From contig NZ_AP022569.1 in the NCBI RefSeq assembly GCF_010727945.1, forward strand, positions 3,658,001 through 3,722,000: a DNA stretch of 64,000 nucleotides, in the 5' to 3' direction. Position numbers and translations under genes: made by a program. Under the pieces are notes generated by a model that was given only the letters and a program-made list of their open reading frames with translations, searched no databases and was not told the DNA's origin. This stretch comes from Mycobacterium cookii (GTDB lineage: Bacteria; Actinomycetota; Actinomycetes; Mycobacteriales; Mycobacteriaceae). Position 1 is the first letter of the stretch; the number at the start of each line of letters is the position of its first letter. Shown in pieces: positions 43,178-51,590 of this stretch.

Positions 43178-43738
43178 ATGGAGACCTTCGACGTGGACTA
43201 CGAAAAACGGCGACCGCGCGCATCCGGTGGATCGGTCAAATATCGGCTCGACGTGATCGCCTCCAGCTCCGCCGACGTGGTCGGCTCCGTCGGTGGTTGG
43301 CTCTACGATCGGGTCCGGGCCGGCTGGGATGTCAACGTGCTGTTGCCGCGGGGTTGTGACAGCCGGCCACTACAGATCCTCGGTATGCGGGCCGTCGACC
43401 TCGACGCGCAGACCCCGCTGGCGGACACCGATCACCCGATCCGCGGTCTGGCGGTCAGCGCGGACATGTACGCCGCCGACGCGCGGATCAAGCAGGCGGT
43501 GCTCTGCGCGCTGGATCGCTGGATGACCGAAGTCACACTCTGGCACGACGATTGGCCGCTGGTCGTCGGGCACCGGACGACCCGGGTGCAGCACGTGCTG
43601 AGCGGTGCCGCGCGTGCGTTCAAACGCCACGCGCTGGCCGCGGCCGGCATTCCTGGAATCGTCGGCCCGACCGAGGCGCTGCTCAGCGACATGAAAGCCT
43701 CGCTGCCGGTTGATTCCGAGCTGATCCCGGTCGGTTGA
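43178..43738 (+). CDS. Conserved hypothetical protein, first gene of the P450 operon
   Basis: A 186-residue protein that I do not recognise. It has no signal peptide or clear membrane segment. The visible features are a Rossmann-like start (YRLDVIASSSADVVGSVGGWLYDRVRAG), a strand DVNVLLPRGCDSRPLQILG and a C-terminal segment with GPTEALLSDMKASLP. An AAGGGA site lies before ATG 43178. The stop overlaps the next ATG by one base (TGATG). Genes coupled to it (NIPSNAP-like, P450, dehydrogenases) suggest a role in the same pathway. Controlled from site D. Confidence 0.72.
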   Translation: METFDVDYEKRRPRASGGSVKYRLDVIASSSADVVGSVGGWLYDRVRAGWDVNVLLPRGCDSRPLQILGMRAVDLDAQTPLADTDHPIRGLAVSADMYAADARIKQAVLCALDRWMTEVTLWHDDWPLVVGHRTTRVQHVLSGAARAFKRHALAAAGIPGIVGPTEALLSDMKASLPVDSELIPVG

Positions 43739-44442
43739 TGCGGAAGTACCACAGCCACACGCTGCTCTACCTGCACGAGACGATCGCGCTGGGGAAGGGA
43801 TCCAGCGACCGGTTCACCGAGATGTTCGTCGACATCTACCAGCCCATGATGACCGAGTTGGGTGCGCGACTGTTCGCGCTGTGGGAGACGACGCCCTACA
43901 ACGGGCATTGGCCGCAGGTGACTGTCATCTGGGAGATCGACGCGTTCGCCGACTACGCCCGCATCGGCGCGGCGCAGAACCGTGGCGGGAGCCACCAGGC
44001 GGCCGCCGTCAAATGGTCGGCGTTCCTGTCCGATATCGGGGCATCGGGTGAGGGCCGGATCATGTACCCCGGACCGAGTAACAAGACGCTGGCGCAGCTG
44101 AGCGAGGCGAATTTCAGTGCAGCCGTGGTGATTCAGGAAATCATGCAGACCAAGCCTGGCCGTCAGGACGACTACATCCGGGAATTGGAACGTCTGTACG
44201 TGCCGTGGTCAGAGAGCACCGGCAAGCACTGGCTGGGTTCGTTCACCACCACCTTTCGTTACAACGAGGTCATCCATTACTGGGCCCTCGAGGGCGGATG
44301 GGAGTGCTTCGCCGAGCACTACCCGTCGTGGAAGGACAGCCCGCCGGCCGAGATCGTCACCTGGATGAGCGTGGCGCCGGCGCTGCGTGACGGCTGGGAA
44401 GACTCGATCCTGCAGGCACTTCCACCGTCACCGCTGCAATGA
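43738..44442 (+). CDS. NIPSNAP-like dimeric alpha/beta-barrel protein
   Basis: A 234-residue protein with two similar halves of the ferredoxin-like dimeric-barrel type. Half 1: YHSHTLLYLHETIALGKGSSDRFTEMF and VIWEIDAFADYARIG. Half 2: AVVIQEIMQTKPGRQDDYIREL and TTTFRYNEVIHYWALEG. This resembles NIPSNAP-domain proteins, for which no catalytic role is settled. The family call is tentative. It starts one base inside the previous stop and overlaps the P450 start by four bases (ATGA). Tight coupling with the P450 implies an accessory or binding role. Confidence 0.7.
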   Translation: MRKYHSHTLLYLHETIALGKGSSDRFTEMFVDIYQPMMTELGARLFALWETTPYNGHWPQVTVIWEIDAFADYARIGAAQNRGGSHQAAAVKWSAFLSDIGASGEGRIMYPGPSNKTLAQLSEANFSAAVVIQEIMQTKPGRQDDYIRELERLYVPWSESTGKHWLGSFTTTFRYNEVIHYWALEGGWECFAEHYPSWKDSPPAEIVTWMSVAPALRDGWEDSILQALPPSPLQ

Positions 44443-45653
44443 CCGACTTCGCTTACGATCCGTTCGACCCGGCAGTGATGGCCGACCCGCTGCCGTATTA
44501 CCGAGTCCTGCGTGAGCGGCACCCGGTCTACTACCTGCCGAAGTGGGACACCTTCGCGTTGTCGCGATTCGACGACATCTGGAATGTGTTGGCGGTCAAC
44601 GACGGAACGTTCGTGGCCTCGGAGGGCACGTTGCCGGCTGCGACGGTGCTGGCTCACCACAACGACGGCCCGGTGGCAGATCCGCCGTTGAAACCGTTGC
44701 CGTTCCACGCGAACTTCGACGCGCCGATCTACGACGGTGTCCGCAAGGCGCACAGTCAGCCGTTTCGGCCGAAGGCGGCCGCGGGCTGGGAAGCCCGGAT
44801 CCGCGAGCTGGCCAACGAGCGGCTCGACGAATTGCTGCCGCGCGGCACGTTCGACCTCACTCAGGAATACGGCGGGATCGTCGCCGCGTCGGTGGTCTGC
44901 GAATTACTCGGCGTTCCAGTTGATTTCGCGGTAGATGTACTGGCGGCGGTCAATGCGGGCAGCCTCGCCGAACCCGGCAGCGGAGTCGATACCGCGCAGG
45001 CCCGACCGAACTACCTCGAACACCTCATCCCCGCGGTCCGGCGGCGACGGGCCGATGCAGGCGCGGGAGCGCTGCCGGTGGTGGACGGCCTGCTCGGCTA
45101 CCGACTGCCCGACGGCAGAGCGCTCGACGACGTCGAAGTCGCCACCCAGATGCTGTGCGTGTTCATCGGCGGCACCGAAACGGTGCCCAAGGTCGTCGCG
45201 CACGGACTGTGGGAACTGCTGCGGCATCCCGCCCAACTGGCCGCGGTGCGCGACGACCCGACGGCCAACGTCCCCGTCGCCCGCGAGGAGATGATCCGGT
45301 ACTGCGCGCCGGCGCAGTGGTTCGCCCGGACCGCGCGTAAGCCGTTCACGATCCACGACACCACGATCGAACCCGGCCAGCGAATCATCACGCTGCTCGC
45401 GTCGGCCAACCGCGACGAGCGCGAATACCCGCAACCCGACGAGTTCATCTGGAACCGGACCATCGCCCGTTCGTTGGCGTTCGGACGCGGACAACACTTC
45501 TGCCTCGGCTATCACCTGGCCCGCCTGGAAATCTCGATCCTGGTGGCCGAATGGCTGCGGCGCGTGCAGGACTACCGCATCATCGACGAAGCGGCATTGC
45601 GGCCGCCGTCCAGCTTCCAGTGGGGCTGGAGCAGTCTGCCCGTGGAGGTGTGA
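44439..45653 (+). CDS. Cytochrome P450
   Basis: A 404-residue soluble P450. The I-helix motif is CVFIGGTETVPKVVAHG, the ExxR is in REEMIRY, and the heme-binding loop is LAFGRGQHFCLGYHLARLEI with the Cys ligand. All essential residues are intact. The family cannot be assigned from sequence alone. It is flanked by a NIPSNAP-like protein and an MDR dehydrogenase, both translationally coupled or adjacent. Likely role: hydroxylation of an aliphatic, alicyclic or terpenoid substrate, with the ferredoxin partner encoded elsewhere. Start ATG 44439 is inside the previous stop. Confidence 0.95.
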   Translation: MTDFAYDPFDPAVMADPLPYYRVLRERHPVYYLPKWDTFALSRFDDIWNVLAVNDGTFVASEGTLPAATVLAHHNDGPVADPPLKPLPFHANFDAPIYDGVRKAHSQPFRPKAAAGWEARIRELANERLDELLPRGTFDLTQEYGGIVAASVVCELLGVPVDFAVDVLAAVNAGSLAEPGSGVDTAQARPNYLEHLIPAVRRRRADAGAGALPVVDGLLGYRLPDGRALDDVEVATQMLCVFIGGTETVPKVVAHGLWELLRHPAQLAAVRDDPTANVPVAREEMIRYCAPAQWFARTARKPFTIHDTTIEPGQRIITLLASANRDEREYPQPDEFIWNRTIARSLAFGRGQHFCLGYHLARLEISILVAEWLRRVQDYRIIDEAALRPPSSFQWGWSSLPVEV

Positions 45654-45654
45654 C

Positions 45655-46623
45655 GTGTGGTCCTATCGGATCGTCGCGCCCTACCAATTCGAATGCACCT
45701 CGATCGCCGACAAAACAGCGGACGATCTGAGTGACGGGCAGGTGTTGTTGCGCTTCCTGGCCGCCGGCGTATGCGGCAGCGACATGCCAGCTTTTCGCGG
45801 CGTGCGCGGCGTGCTGCCCGGCGACAACGGCCGCAGCGGCGCAGAGAAAGACGGCTTCCCGGTTCACGAAGTCGTCGGAGAAGTGATCGCCAGCCGCCAT
45901 CCCCAGCATCAAGCCGGCGACCGCGTGGTGGGATGGGCGTCGGGCTTCGACGGCCTGATGGAGCGCGTGGTCACCGACGGAAACCAGGTCGCACCATACG
46001 ATCCGGCACTGAACCCCGCCGAGGCCGTCGGACTGCAACCGCTGGCCTGCGTGCTCTACGCCATCGAACAGTTGCCCGACCTACACGGTCGCCACGTCGG
46101 GGTGGTCGGGCAGGGCTCGATCGGGCTGCTGTTCTCGTGTGCCGCGAAAGCGGCTGGCGCCCAACATGTCACCGGCGTCGACCCGGTCGATCGCACCGAC
46201 ATCGCCGAGAAGTTCGGTGTCGACACCGCGGTACGGGCCACCAGCGACCGCTGGGTGAGTCAACTCGCCCGGGCCGACCGGCCGGATGTTGTGATCGAAA
46301 CCGTCGGTCACCAGGTGGCGACGCTCAACCACGCAATCGAAGCCACCGCGCCCGGCGGGACGGTGTTCTACTTCGGGGTGCCCGACGACGACAGCTATCC
46401 GATCAGCATGCGAACCATGCTGCGGCACAACCTGACCCTGAAATCCGGTATCGCCCTGGACCGTCGACGCGTGCTGGACCGGGCCAATGCGTTCGCTGCC
46501 GAGCACCCCGGCCTGCTGGCCCGATACCTCACGCACACCTTCGGCGTCGACGACGTCCAGGGGGCATTCGAGCTGGCCAGCCGACCCGTCCCCGGACGGG
46601 TGAAGATCGCGATCACGTCATGA
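45655..46623 (+). CDS. Zinc-type medium-chain alcohol dehydrogenase family protein
   Basis: A 322-residue MDR protein. The catalytic-zinc Cys is in AAGVCGSDMPAFRG and the His-Glu pair in FPVHEVVGEVIAS. The usual four-Cys structural-zinc loop is not seen, so it resembles short relatives. The cofactor motif is VGVVGQGSIGLLFSCAAKAAGA. It probably oxidises an alcohol made by the P450 or lactonase. GTG 45655 follows the P450 stop by one base. Its stop overlaps the aldolase ATG (ATGA). Confidence 0.88.
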   Translation: MWSYRIVAPYQFECTSIADKTADDLSDGQVLLRFLAAGVCGSDMPAFRGVRGVLPGDNGRSGAEKDGFPVHEVVGEVIASRHPQHQAGDRVVGWASGFDGLMERVVTDGNQVAPYDPALNPAEAVGLQPLACVLYAIEQLPDLHGRHVGVVGQGSIGLLFSCAAKAAGAQHVTGVDPVDRTDIAEKFGVDTAVRATSDRWVSQLARADRPDVVIETVGHQVATLNHAIEATAPGGTVFYFGVPDDDSYPISMRTMLRHNLTLKSGIALDRRRVLDRANAFAAEHPGLLARYLTHTFGVDDVQGAFELASRPVPGRVKIAITS

Positions 46624-47375
46624 CGGAAAGTCATCTGCAGCAAGCGCTTTCCCGGGGCGCGCCGGTGTGGGGCGGCTGGATCACCGGGCCGACGGCGATC
46701 GGACCCGAGGAGTTCGCCCGGGCCGGCTACGACTACGTCGGCTTCGACGCGCAACACGGATACATCGACGACACCGATATCGCGCGCATGCTGCGGCGCC
46801 TCGAGCACGTGCCCATCGGGACGGCCGTGCGACTGCCGTCGGTCGACGCGGCGCCCATCGGGCGGGTGGTCGACGCCGGCGCCGACGCGGTCATCGTCGC
46901 AATGATCGAATCCGCCGACGAGGCCGCCGCCGCTGTCGCGGCAACCCGGTACCCGCCGCACGGTGTGCGGAGTTTCGGCCCGCTGCGGGCCAGTCTCGGC
47001 GTCGACACGGCCGGCCTGGAATCGCGGGTCAGCGTGTTCGCGATGATCGAAACCGCCGCCGCCCTGGCCGATGTGGACGCGATCTGCGCGGTGCCCGGTC
47101 TGGCCGGCGTGTACGTCGGGCCCGCCGACCTGGCGATCTCGATGGGTGTCGACGTCACCAAGGCCAACGACGATCCGGCGGTGCGTGACGCGATCGTCGG
47201 GATACACCGTGCCGCAACCGCTGCGGGTATCGTGCCCGCGATCCACGCCGGAAACGGAACCGTCGGACATGCCATGGCAGAAGTGGGTTTTCGGATGATC
47301 ACGCTGGCGGCGGAATCTCAGGCGCTGCGGCGCGGGGCGGCCGCGGGCCTGCGCGAAGCGAAGGGTGAGCGGTGA
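46620..47375 (+). CDS. HpcH/HpaI-type aldolase
   Basis: A 251-residue class II aldolase of the HpcH/HpaI family. The catalytic His is in YVGFDAQHGYID, the Arg in GTAVRLPSVD, and the metal Glu in VFAMIETAAALAD with Asp in GPADLAISMG. It splits or condenses 4-hydroxy-2-oxoacids to give pyruvate and an aldehyde. It starts at ATG 46620, overlapping the dehydrogenase stop. The larger open frame from 45771 is out of register with that gene and is rejected. The next SDR starts four bases before its end. Confidence 0.9.
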   Translation: MTESHLQQALSRGAPVWGGWITGPTAIGPEEFARAGYDYVGFDAQHGYIDDTDIARMLRRLEHVPIGTAVRLPSVDAAPIGRVVDAGADAVIVAMIESADEAAAAVAATRYPPHGVRSFGPLRASLGVDTAGLESRVSVFAMIETAAALADVDAICAVPGLAGVYVGPADLAISMGVDVTKANDDPAVRDAIVGIHRAATAAGIVPAIHAGNGTVGHAMAEVGFRMITLAAESQALRRGAAAGLREAKGER

Positions 47376-48097
47376 CCGACCGGGTCGCCCTGGTGACCGG
47401 CGCCGCCGGTGGACAGGGCTGGGCGATCGTGCAACGCCTTCGCGCCGAGGGGTTTTCGGTCGCCGCGTCGGATGTCAACGCGGCCGAGCTGCGCGCCGCC
47501 GTCGACGGCCTCGGCGACGACACGGTGATCGGCATCCCGCTGGACGTGACGTTGGAATGGGAATGGCAGCAGGCCGTGGCGGCGACCGTCGACCGGTTCG
47601 GCTCGTTGACCGCGCTGGTCAACAACGCCGGCCTGCTGCACCGCGCCTCGCTCGACGAAGAGTCGATCGAGGGATTCGAAAAAGCTTGGCGGGTCAACTG
47701 TCTGGGCGCATTCCTCGGCATCCAGGCGACACTCGACCAGCTTCGCGCCGCCGACGGCGCCGCTGTCGTCAACACCTGCAGCACCGGAGCGATCCGCCCC
47801 TTCCCGCGGCACATCGCCTACGGCTCGGCGAAGTGGGCGCTGCGCGGCCTCACCCAGGTCGCGGCTGCTGAACTCGCCGCCTCGGGCATCCGGGTCAACG
47901 CGGTGTTCCCCGGACCGATCGCGACGCCCATGCTGGACGACGACACCCAGGCGCGGCTCGCCGCGACGTCGGCGTTCGGCCGGATCGGGCAGCCGATCGA
48001 AGTCGCAGATGCCGTTGCCTTTCTGTTGTCCGATAAGGCGTCGTTCATCACCGGCTCAGAACTCGTCGTCGACGGTGGCCAATGCCTGCAGATCTGA
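47372..48097 (+). CDS. SDR family oxidoreductase
   Basis: A 241-residue classical short-chain dehydrogenase with every key site present: TGAAGGQGWAI, DVNAAEL, NNAGLL, active-site Ser in TCSTGAIRP, and YGSAK with Tyr and Lys, then PGPIATPML. NAD-type preference is suggested by the Asp after the second strand (AASDVNAAEL). GTG 47372 overlaps the aldolase stop. It would interconvert a hydroxy and oxo group in the island pathway. Its 3' end overlaps by 16 bases the start of the flavin monooxygenase remnant. Confidence 0.9.
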   Translation: MTDRVALVTGAAGGQGWAIVQRLRAEGFSVAASDVNAAELRAAVDGLGDDTVIGIPLDVTLEWEWQQAVAATVDRFGSLTALVNNAGLLHRASLDEESIEGFEKAWRVNCLGAFLGIQATLDQLRAADGAAVVNTCSTGAIRPFPRHIAYGSAKWALRGLTQVAAAELAASGIRVNAVFPGPIATPMLDDDTQARLAATSAFGRIGQPIEVADAVAFLLSDKASFITGSELVVDGGQCLQI

Positions 48098-48374
48098 CGA
48101 TCGGCATCATCGGCGCCGGGCCCGGTGGGATCGCGCTGTGAACCCCGCAGCGATGGCGCGTTTCCTGGCCAAGATCGACCAGTGGATGCGGGGCGCCGCG
48201 TGGACTACCCAGTGCAGCAACTACTTCCGTGCCGCCAATGGGCGCGTCGTCACACAGTCGCCGCGCAGCGCCCGCGCATTCTGGGGAATGACGCGGCGGT
48301 TCAAGGCCTCCGACTTCACCTTCGAACCGGTGCCCGCGGTCCATCCGGGTGTGCTCGATGGGCGACGGCGATGA
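48082..48374 (+). pseudogene. Remnant of a flavin-containing/Baeyer-Villiger-type monooxygenase
   Basis: Two pieces of a flavoprotein monooxygenase are fused by an internal deletion. The first piece (48082-48141) encodes 19 residues MPADLTIGIIGAGPGGIAL, exactly the N-terminal FAD-binding GxGxxG strand, then hits TGA. The second piece (48138-48374), in another frame, encodes the family C-terminus: MARFLAKIDQWMRGAAWTTQ, CSNYFRAANGRVVTQSPRSA, then WGMTRRFKASDF. Typical enzymes are roughly 480-540 residues, so about 400 or more are missing. The ATGA join to the following hydrolase survives, as expected in a former operon. Identity as FMO versus BVMO is inference. Confidence 0.78.
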
Positions 48375-49312
48375 CCGACGGCTTGGATGGTTGGGAGCGG
48401 CTCGATCCTGCGCTGCGTCCCGTCGCAACGACACGGACGAATTTCTCGCGGCGTGCGGTCAAGCTCATGCGCGAGCCGTTCAACGACCGCCGCCGCGAAG
48501 CGGCCGCACTGATCGACGTGTCCGGCTTGCAGATCGCCGACCATACGGCGCAGGCCGGGGCGGCCCGTGTGCCGGTGCGTGTCTACCGCGGCGGCCAGAC
48601 AGAGCAGGCGCCGGTGGCGGTGTATTGCCATGCAGGCGGATTCGCGTTGGGAAACCTCGACACCGATCACCGCCAGTGCGTGGAGCTGGCCCGCCGCGGC
48701 CGCTGCACGGTCGTGTCCGTCGACTACCGGCTGTCCCCGGAACACCCGTATCCAGCCGCGCTCGACGACGCCACCACCGCGCTGCGATGGGTCGCCGCCA
48801 GTGCGACCGAACTCGGCGTCGACCCGGCCCGGATCGCCGTTGCAGGCAGCAGTGCCGGGGCGACCCTGGCGGCGGGCCTGGCGCACGGTAGCGCCGACGG
48901 GACACTGCCGGCGGTCGGCTTCCAGCTCTTGCACCAGCCGGTGCTGGACGATCGGGAAACCCCGTCGAAGGCCGAGTTCCGCAGCAGCCCCGCTTTCGAC
49001 AGCGAAGCAGCGGAACTGATGTGGCGTCACTACCTAGGCCCCGACACCGGATCGGCGGCCGCCGTGCCCGCCCGGCGAGACCGATTGGCCGGTTTGCCAA
49101 CTACTTTGATCACGTGCGCCGAAATCGATCCCTTTCGCGACGAAGCGGTCGACCATGCGCTTCGGCTGCTTCGCGCCGGGGTTTCCACCGAGCTGCACGT
49201 GTTTGCGCGCACCTGCCACGGCTTCGACTCGCTGTTGCCCGAATGGTCGGCGTCGCAGCGGTTGTTCGAGCTGCAGGGTGAGGCGTTGAGCCATATGTGG
49301 GACGACACCTAA
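48371..49312 (+). CDS. HSL-type alpha/beta hydrolase (esterase/lipase)
   Basis: A 313-residue esterase of the hormone-sensitive-lipase family. The oxyanion motif is YCHAGGFALGN (HGGG variant), the nucleophile elbow is VAGSSAGATLAAG, the acid is in CAEIDPFRDEA, and the catalytic His in ARTCHGFDSL. All triad members are present. Start ATG 48371 overlaps the stop of the monooxygenase remnant. Pairing a monooxygenase with an esterase or lactonase is the common arrangement in Baeyer-Villiger pathways (ester formed, then cleaved). Here the first enzyme is broken, so the hydrolase may now have another use. Confidence 0.9.
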   Translation: MTDGLDGWERLDPALRPVATTRTNFSRRAVKLMREPFNDRRREAAALIDVSGLQIADHTAQAGAARVPVRVYRGGQTEQAPVAVYCHAGGFALGNLDTDHRQCVELARRGRCTVVSVDYRLSPEHPYPAALDDATTALRWVAASATELGVDPARIAVAGSSAGATLAAGLAHGSADGTLPAVGFQLLHQPVLDDRETPSKAEFRSSPAFDSEAAELMWRHYLGPDTGSAAAVPARRDRLAGLPTTLITCAEIDPFRDEAVDHALRLLRAGVSTELHVFARTCHGFDSLLPEWSASQRLFELQGEALSHMWDDT

Positions 49313-49324
49313 TGCGGGGGAGAC

Positions 49325-50653
49325 GTGCGCTCTACTGTGAGCACTATGGCGTGCTGCGAAGTCCCAATTGCTGCTGAGGATTGCGACGGAGCCTTCACTG
49401 TCGACTCGTCGCGGGTCACGTTCGGGCGCGGTTGCCTAGCGGAAGTAGGTGACCGGGCCGGCGCGCTCGGGCTACGGCGGGTGGCGTTGTTCTCCGATGC
49501 CGGCGTGGCCAAACTGCCCATCTTCGCGAAAACGCGCGACTCGCTGATCGCGGCCGGAATCGACGTCGTCACCTACACCGACACACACGTGGAACCCACC
49601 GACGCGTCTTTTCAAGACGGAGCGCGTTTCGCGCAAGAGGTGGACCCCGATGGCTACGTGTCGCTGGGCGGCGGCTCTGTCATCGACACGTGCAAGGCCG
49701 CCAATCTGTACACCACCTATCCCGCCGACTTTCTGACCTACGTCAACGCGCCGATCGGCGAAGGCAAACCCGTACCCGGCCCGCTCAAGCCGCATATCGC
49801 GTGCCCGACCACGGCAGGCACCGGCAGCGAGGTCACCGGCATCACGATCTTCGACCTTTTGTCGCGAAAGGCTAAGACCGGAATCGCTTCTCACGCGCTG
49901 CGTCCCACCGAGGCGCTCGTCGACCCGGACTGCACCGCGAGCCTGCCGCCCGAGGTCGTCGCATCGGCGGGGCTCGATGTGCTGTCACACGCTCTGGAGT
50001 CCTACACCGCGCGGCCCTACGTCCGGCGGCGCGCTCCCGAACGGCCCAGCCTGCGGCCCATGAGTCAGGGCGCTAACCCATGGAGCGATCTGGGCTGCCG
50101 CGAGGCGTTGCGTCTGCTGGGGCAGTACTTGGAGCGCGCGGTGCACGACGCTTCCGATAGCGAGGCCCGCGAGCAAATGATGTGGGCGGCAACGCTTGCG
50201 GGCATCGCGTTCGGCAACGCGGGCGTTCATGCGCCGCACGGCATGGCCTACGCGGTGGCAGGGCTGGTGCGGGACTTCCGTCCGTCGGGCTACCCGGCCC
50301 ATGAGCCGCTGGTGCCGCACGGCATGGCCGTCATCCTCAATGCGCCGTCGTCGTTCCGCTACACCGCCGAGGCGAGTCCGGAGCGGCACTTGGAGGGCGC
50401 ACGACTGCTCGGCGCTGACACGCAAGGCGCCGGCGCGAAGGATGCGGGCGAGGTGCTGGCCAACGAGCTCATCCGCTTCATGCGAGCCGTTGGCATCCCG
50501 AACGGCCTCGGGGGCGTGGGCTACAGCGAAGACGACGTGGTCGCGCTGACCGAGGGCGCTCACCCGCAGCAGCGTCTCCTCCAGAACGCTCCGCGTGAGA
50601 TGAGCAAACCTGTTCTGGCGGACCTGTTTCGGCGCGCGATGCGCTACTGGTAG
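49325..50653 (+). CDS. Iron-containing alcohol dehydrogenase, hydroxyacid-oxoacid transhydrogenase (HOT) type
   Basis: A 442-residue Fe-dependent dehydrogenase of the ADHFE1/HOT subgroup. The nucleotide-binding region is [20 protein letters not shown], the metal-site residues are in [34 protein letters not shown] and [14 protein letters not shown]. The Tyr-Pro-rich insert [17 protein letters not shown] is typical of HOT. HOT couples oxidation of 4-hydroxybutyrate-like acids to reduction of 2-oxoglutarate. Possible starts are GTG 49325, GTG 49337 and ATG 49346; GGGGGAG lies just before the first. It follows the esterase by 12 bp and ends the island. Confidence 0.88.
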   Translation: MRSTVSTMACCEVPIAAEDCDGAFTVDSSRVTFGRGCLAEVGDRAGALGLRRVALFSDAGVAKLPIFAKTRDSLIAAGIDVVTYTDTHVEPTDASFQDGARFAQEVDPDGYVSLGGGSVIDTCKAANLYTTYPADFLTYVNAPIGEGKPVPGPLKPHIACPTTAGTGSEVTGITIFDLLSRKAKTGIASHALRPTEALVDPDCTASLPPEVVASAGLDVLSHALESYTARPYVRRRAPERPSLRPMSQGANPWSDLGCREALRLLGQYLERAVHDASDSEAREQMMWAATLAGIAFGNAGVHAPHGMAYAVAGLVRDFRPSGYPAHEPLVPHGMAVILNAPSSFRYTAEASPERHLEGARLLGADTQGAGAKDAGEVLANELIRFMRAVGIPNGLGGVGYSEDDVVALTEGAHPQQRLLQNAPREMSKPVLADLFRRAMRYW

Positions 50654-50663
50654 TCACACATCC

Positions 50664-51128
50664 ATGCCTCCGTTCTCTGCGGTGCCGCCGCACCCCGACG
50701 GGCTCACCAGCCACGACTTCCCCGTGCACTGGCCGGTACTGACCAGATGGGCCGACAACGACATGTTCGGCCACCTCAACAACGCGGTCTATTACCAACT
50801 TTTCGACACCGCGATCAACGGCTGGATCCAGACCAACGTCACCCTCGACCCGGTGACGGCGACAGCCCAGGGCATCGTCGCCGAATCGGGTTGTCGCTAC
50901 TACTCCGAACTGCACTTCCCCGAACGGCTCGTCGTCGGTGTGTCGGTGAGCAGGCTCGGCAACAGCAGCGTGACCTATCGGCTCGGCGTCTTCCGCGGTG
51001 CCGACGAGCCGCAACCGGTCGCGGCGGTCGGCCATTGGGTCCACGTCTACATCGACCGCACCAGCCGGCGGCCGGTACCGATTCCCGATGCCATCCGGGC
51101 GCTGCTGTCGACGGCGTGCGTGAGTTAG
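50664..51128 (+). CDS. 4-hydroxybenzoyl-CoA thioesterase-type hotdog protein (Rv0163-like)
   Basis: A 154-residue single-hotdog acyl-CoA thioesterase. The catalytic motif is TRWADNDMFGHLNNAVYYQLFDTAI, with the Asp and the GHLNN turn typical of the 4HBT family. The remaining strand VHVYIDRTSRRPVPIPDAIR is also standard. Its place before the TB18.5-like gene, mce1R and fadD5 matches Rv0163. It probably trims acyl-CoA related to the Mce1/FadD5 lipid route; this is inference from context. It starts 10 bases after the HOT-type gene stop. Confidence 0.9.
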   Translation: MPPFSAVPPHPDGLTSHDFPVHWPVLTRWADNDMFGHLNNAVYYQLFDTAINGWIQTNVTLDPVTATAQGIVAESGCRYYSELHFPERLVVGVSVSRLGNSSVTYRLGVFRGADEPQPVAAVGHWVHVYIDRTSRRPVPIPDAIRALLSTACVS

Positions 51129-51149
51129 CGGACTGGTTATGCTCGCCCA

Positions 51150-51590
51150 ATGCCATTCGTGAGCAAGACCGTTGAGGTTTCCGTCGACGCCGCCTCGATC
51201 CTGGCCATCGTCGCCGACTTCGAGGCCTACCCGCAGTGGAACGACGGGGTGAAGGGGCTGTGGGTGCTGGCCCGCTACGACGACGGGCGCCCCAGCCAGT
51301 TGCGTCTCGATGCGAAGTACGAGGCGATCGAGGACTCGTTGATCCAGGCCGTCTACTACCCGAACCCCAACCAGATTCAGACCGTGCTGCAACAGGGCAA
51401 CCTGTTCAAGAAGCAAGAGCAGCTCTTCAGCGTGGTGGACACGGGTGGGTCGTCGCTGCTGACGGTGGACCTGGACGTCGAGCCGTCGCTGCCGATACCG
51501 GCGCCGATGGTCAAGCAGTTGGCCAACAACGTCCTGGATTATCTGGCCGACGCCCTGAAGAAGCGCGCCGAGGAACTTCAGGCCGGCTAA
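51150..51590 (+). CDS. SRPBCC/START-like protein (TB18.5, Rv0164-like)
   Basis: A 146-residue ligand-binding START-fold protein. It has SKTVEVSVDAASILAIVADFEAYPQWNDGVKG at the start, VLARYDDGRPSQLRLDAKYE, and a C-terminal helix VKQLANNVLDYLADALKKRAEEL. These match TB18.5, a secreted-antigen-like protein found in culture filtrates of M. tuberculosis. No signal peptide is visible. Ligand unknown; a hydrophobic cavity is expected. It lies 21 bp after the thioesterase and converges on mce1R with a three-base stop overlap. Confidence 0.9.
   Translation: MPFVSKTVEVSVDAASILAIVADFEAYPQWNDGVKGLWVLARYDDGRPSQLRLDAKYEAIEDSLIQAVYYPNPNQIQTVLQQGNLFKKQEQLFSVVDTGGSSLLTVDLDVEPSLPIPAPMVKQLANNVLDYLADALKKRAEELQAG

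Noticed and set aside
45771..46619. Long N-terminal extension of the HpaI-type aldolase
   Set aside because: It is an Arg-rich shadow of the alcohol dehydrogenase gene; the aldolase begins at ATG 46620 in an ATGA junction.
48009..48137. Plus-strand open frame upstream of the monooxygenase C-terminal fragment
   Set aside because: This part is the SDR gene read in another frame; only codons after about 48138 resemble a flavin monooxygenase.
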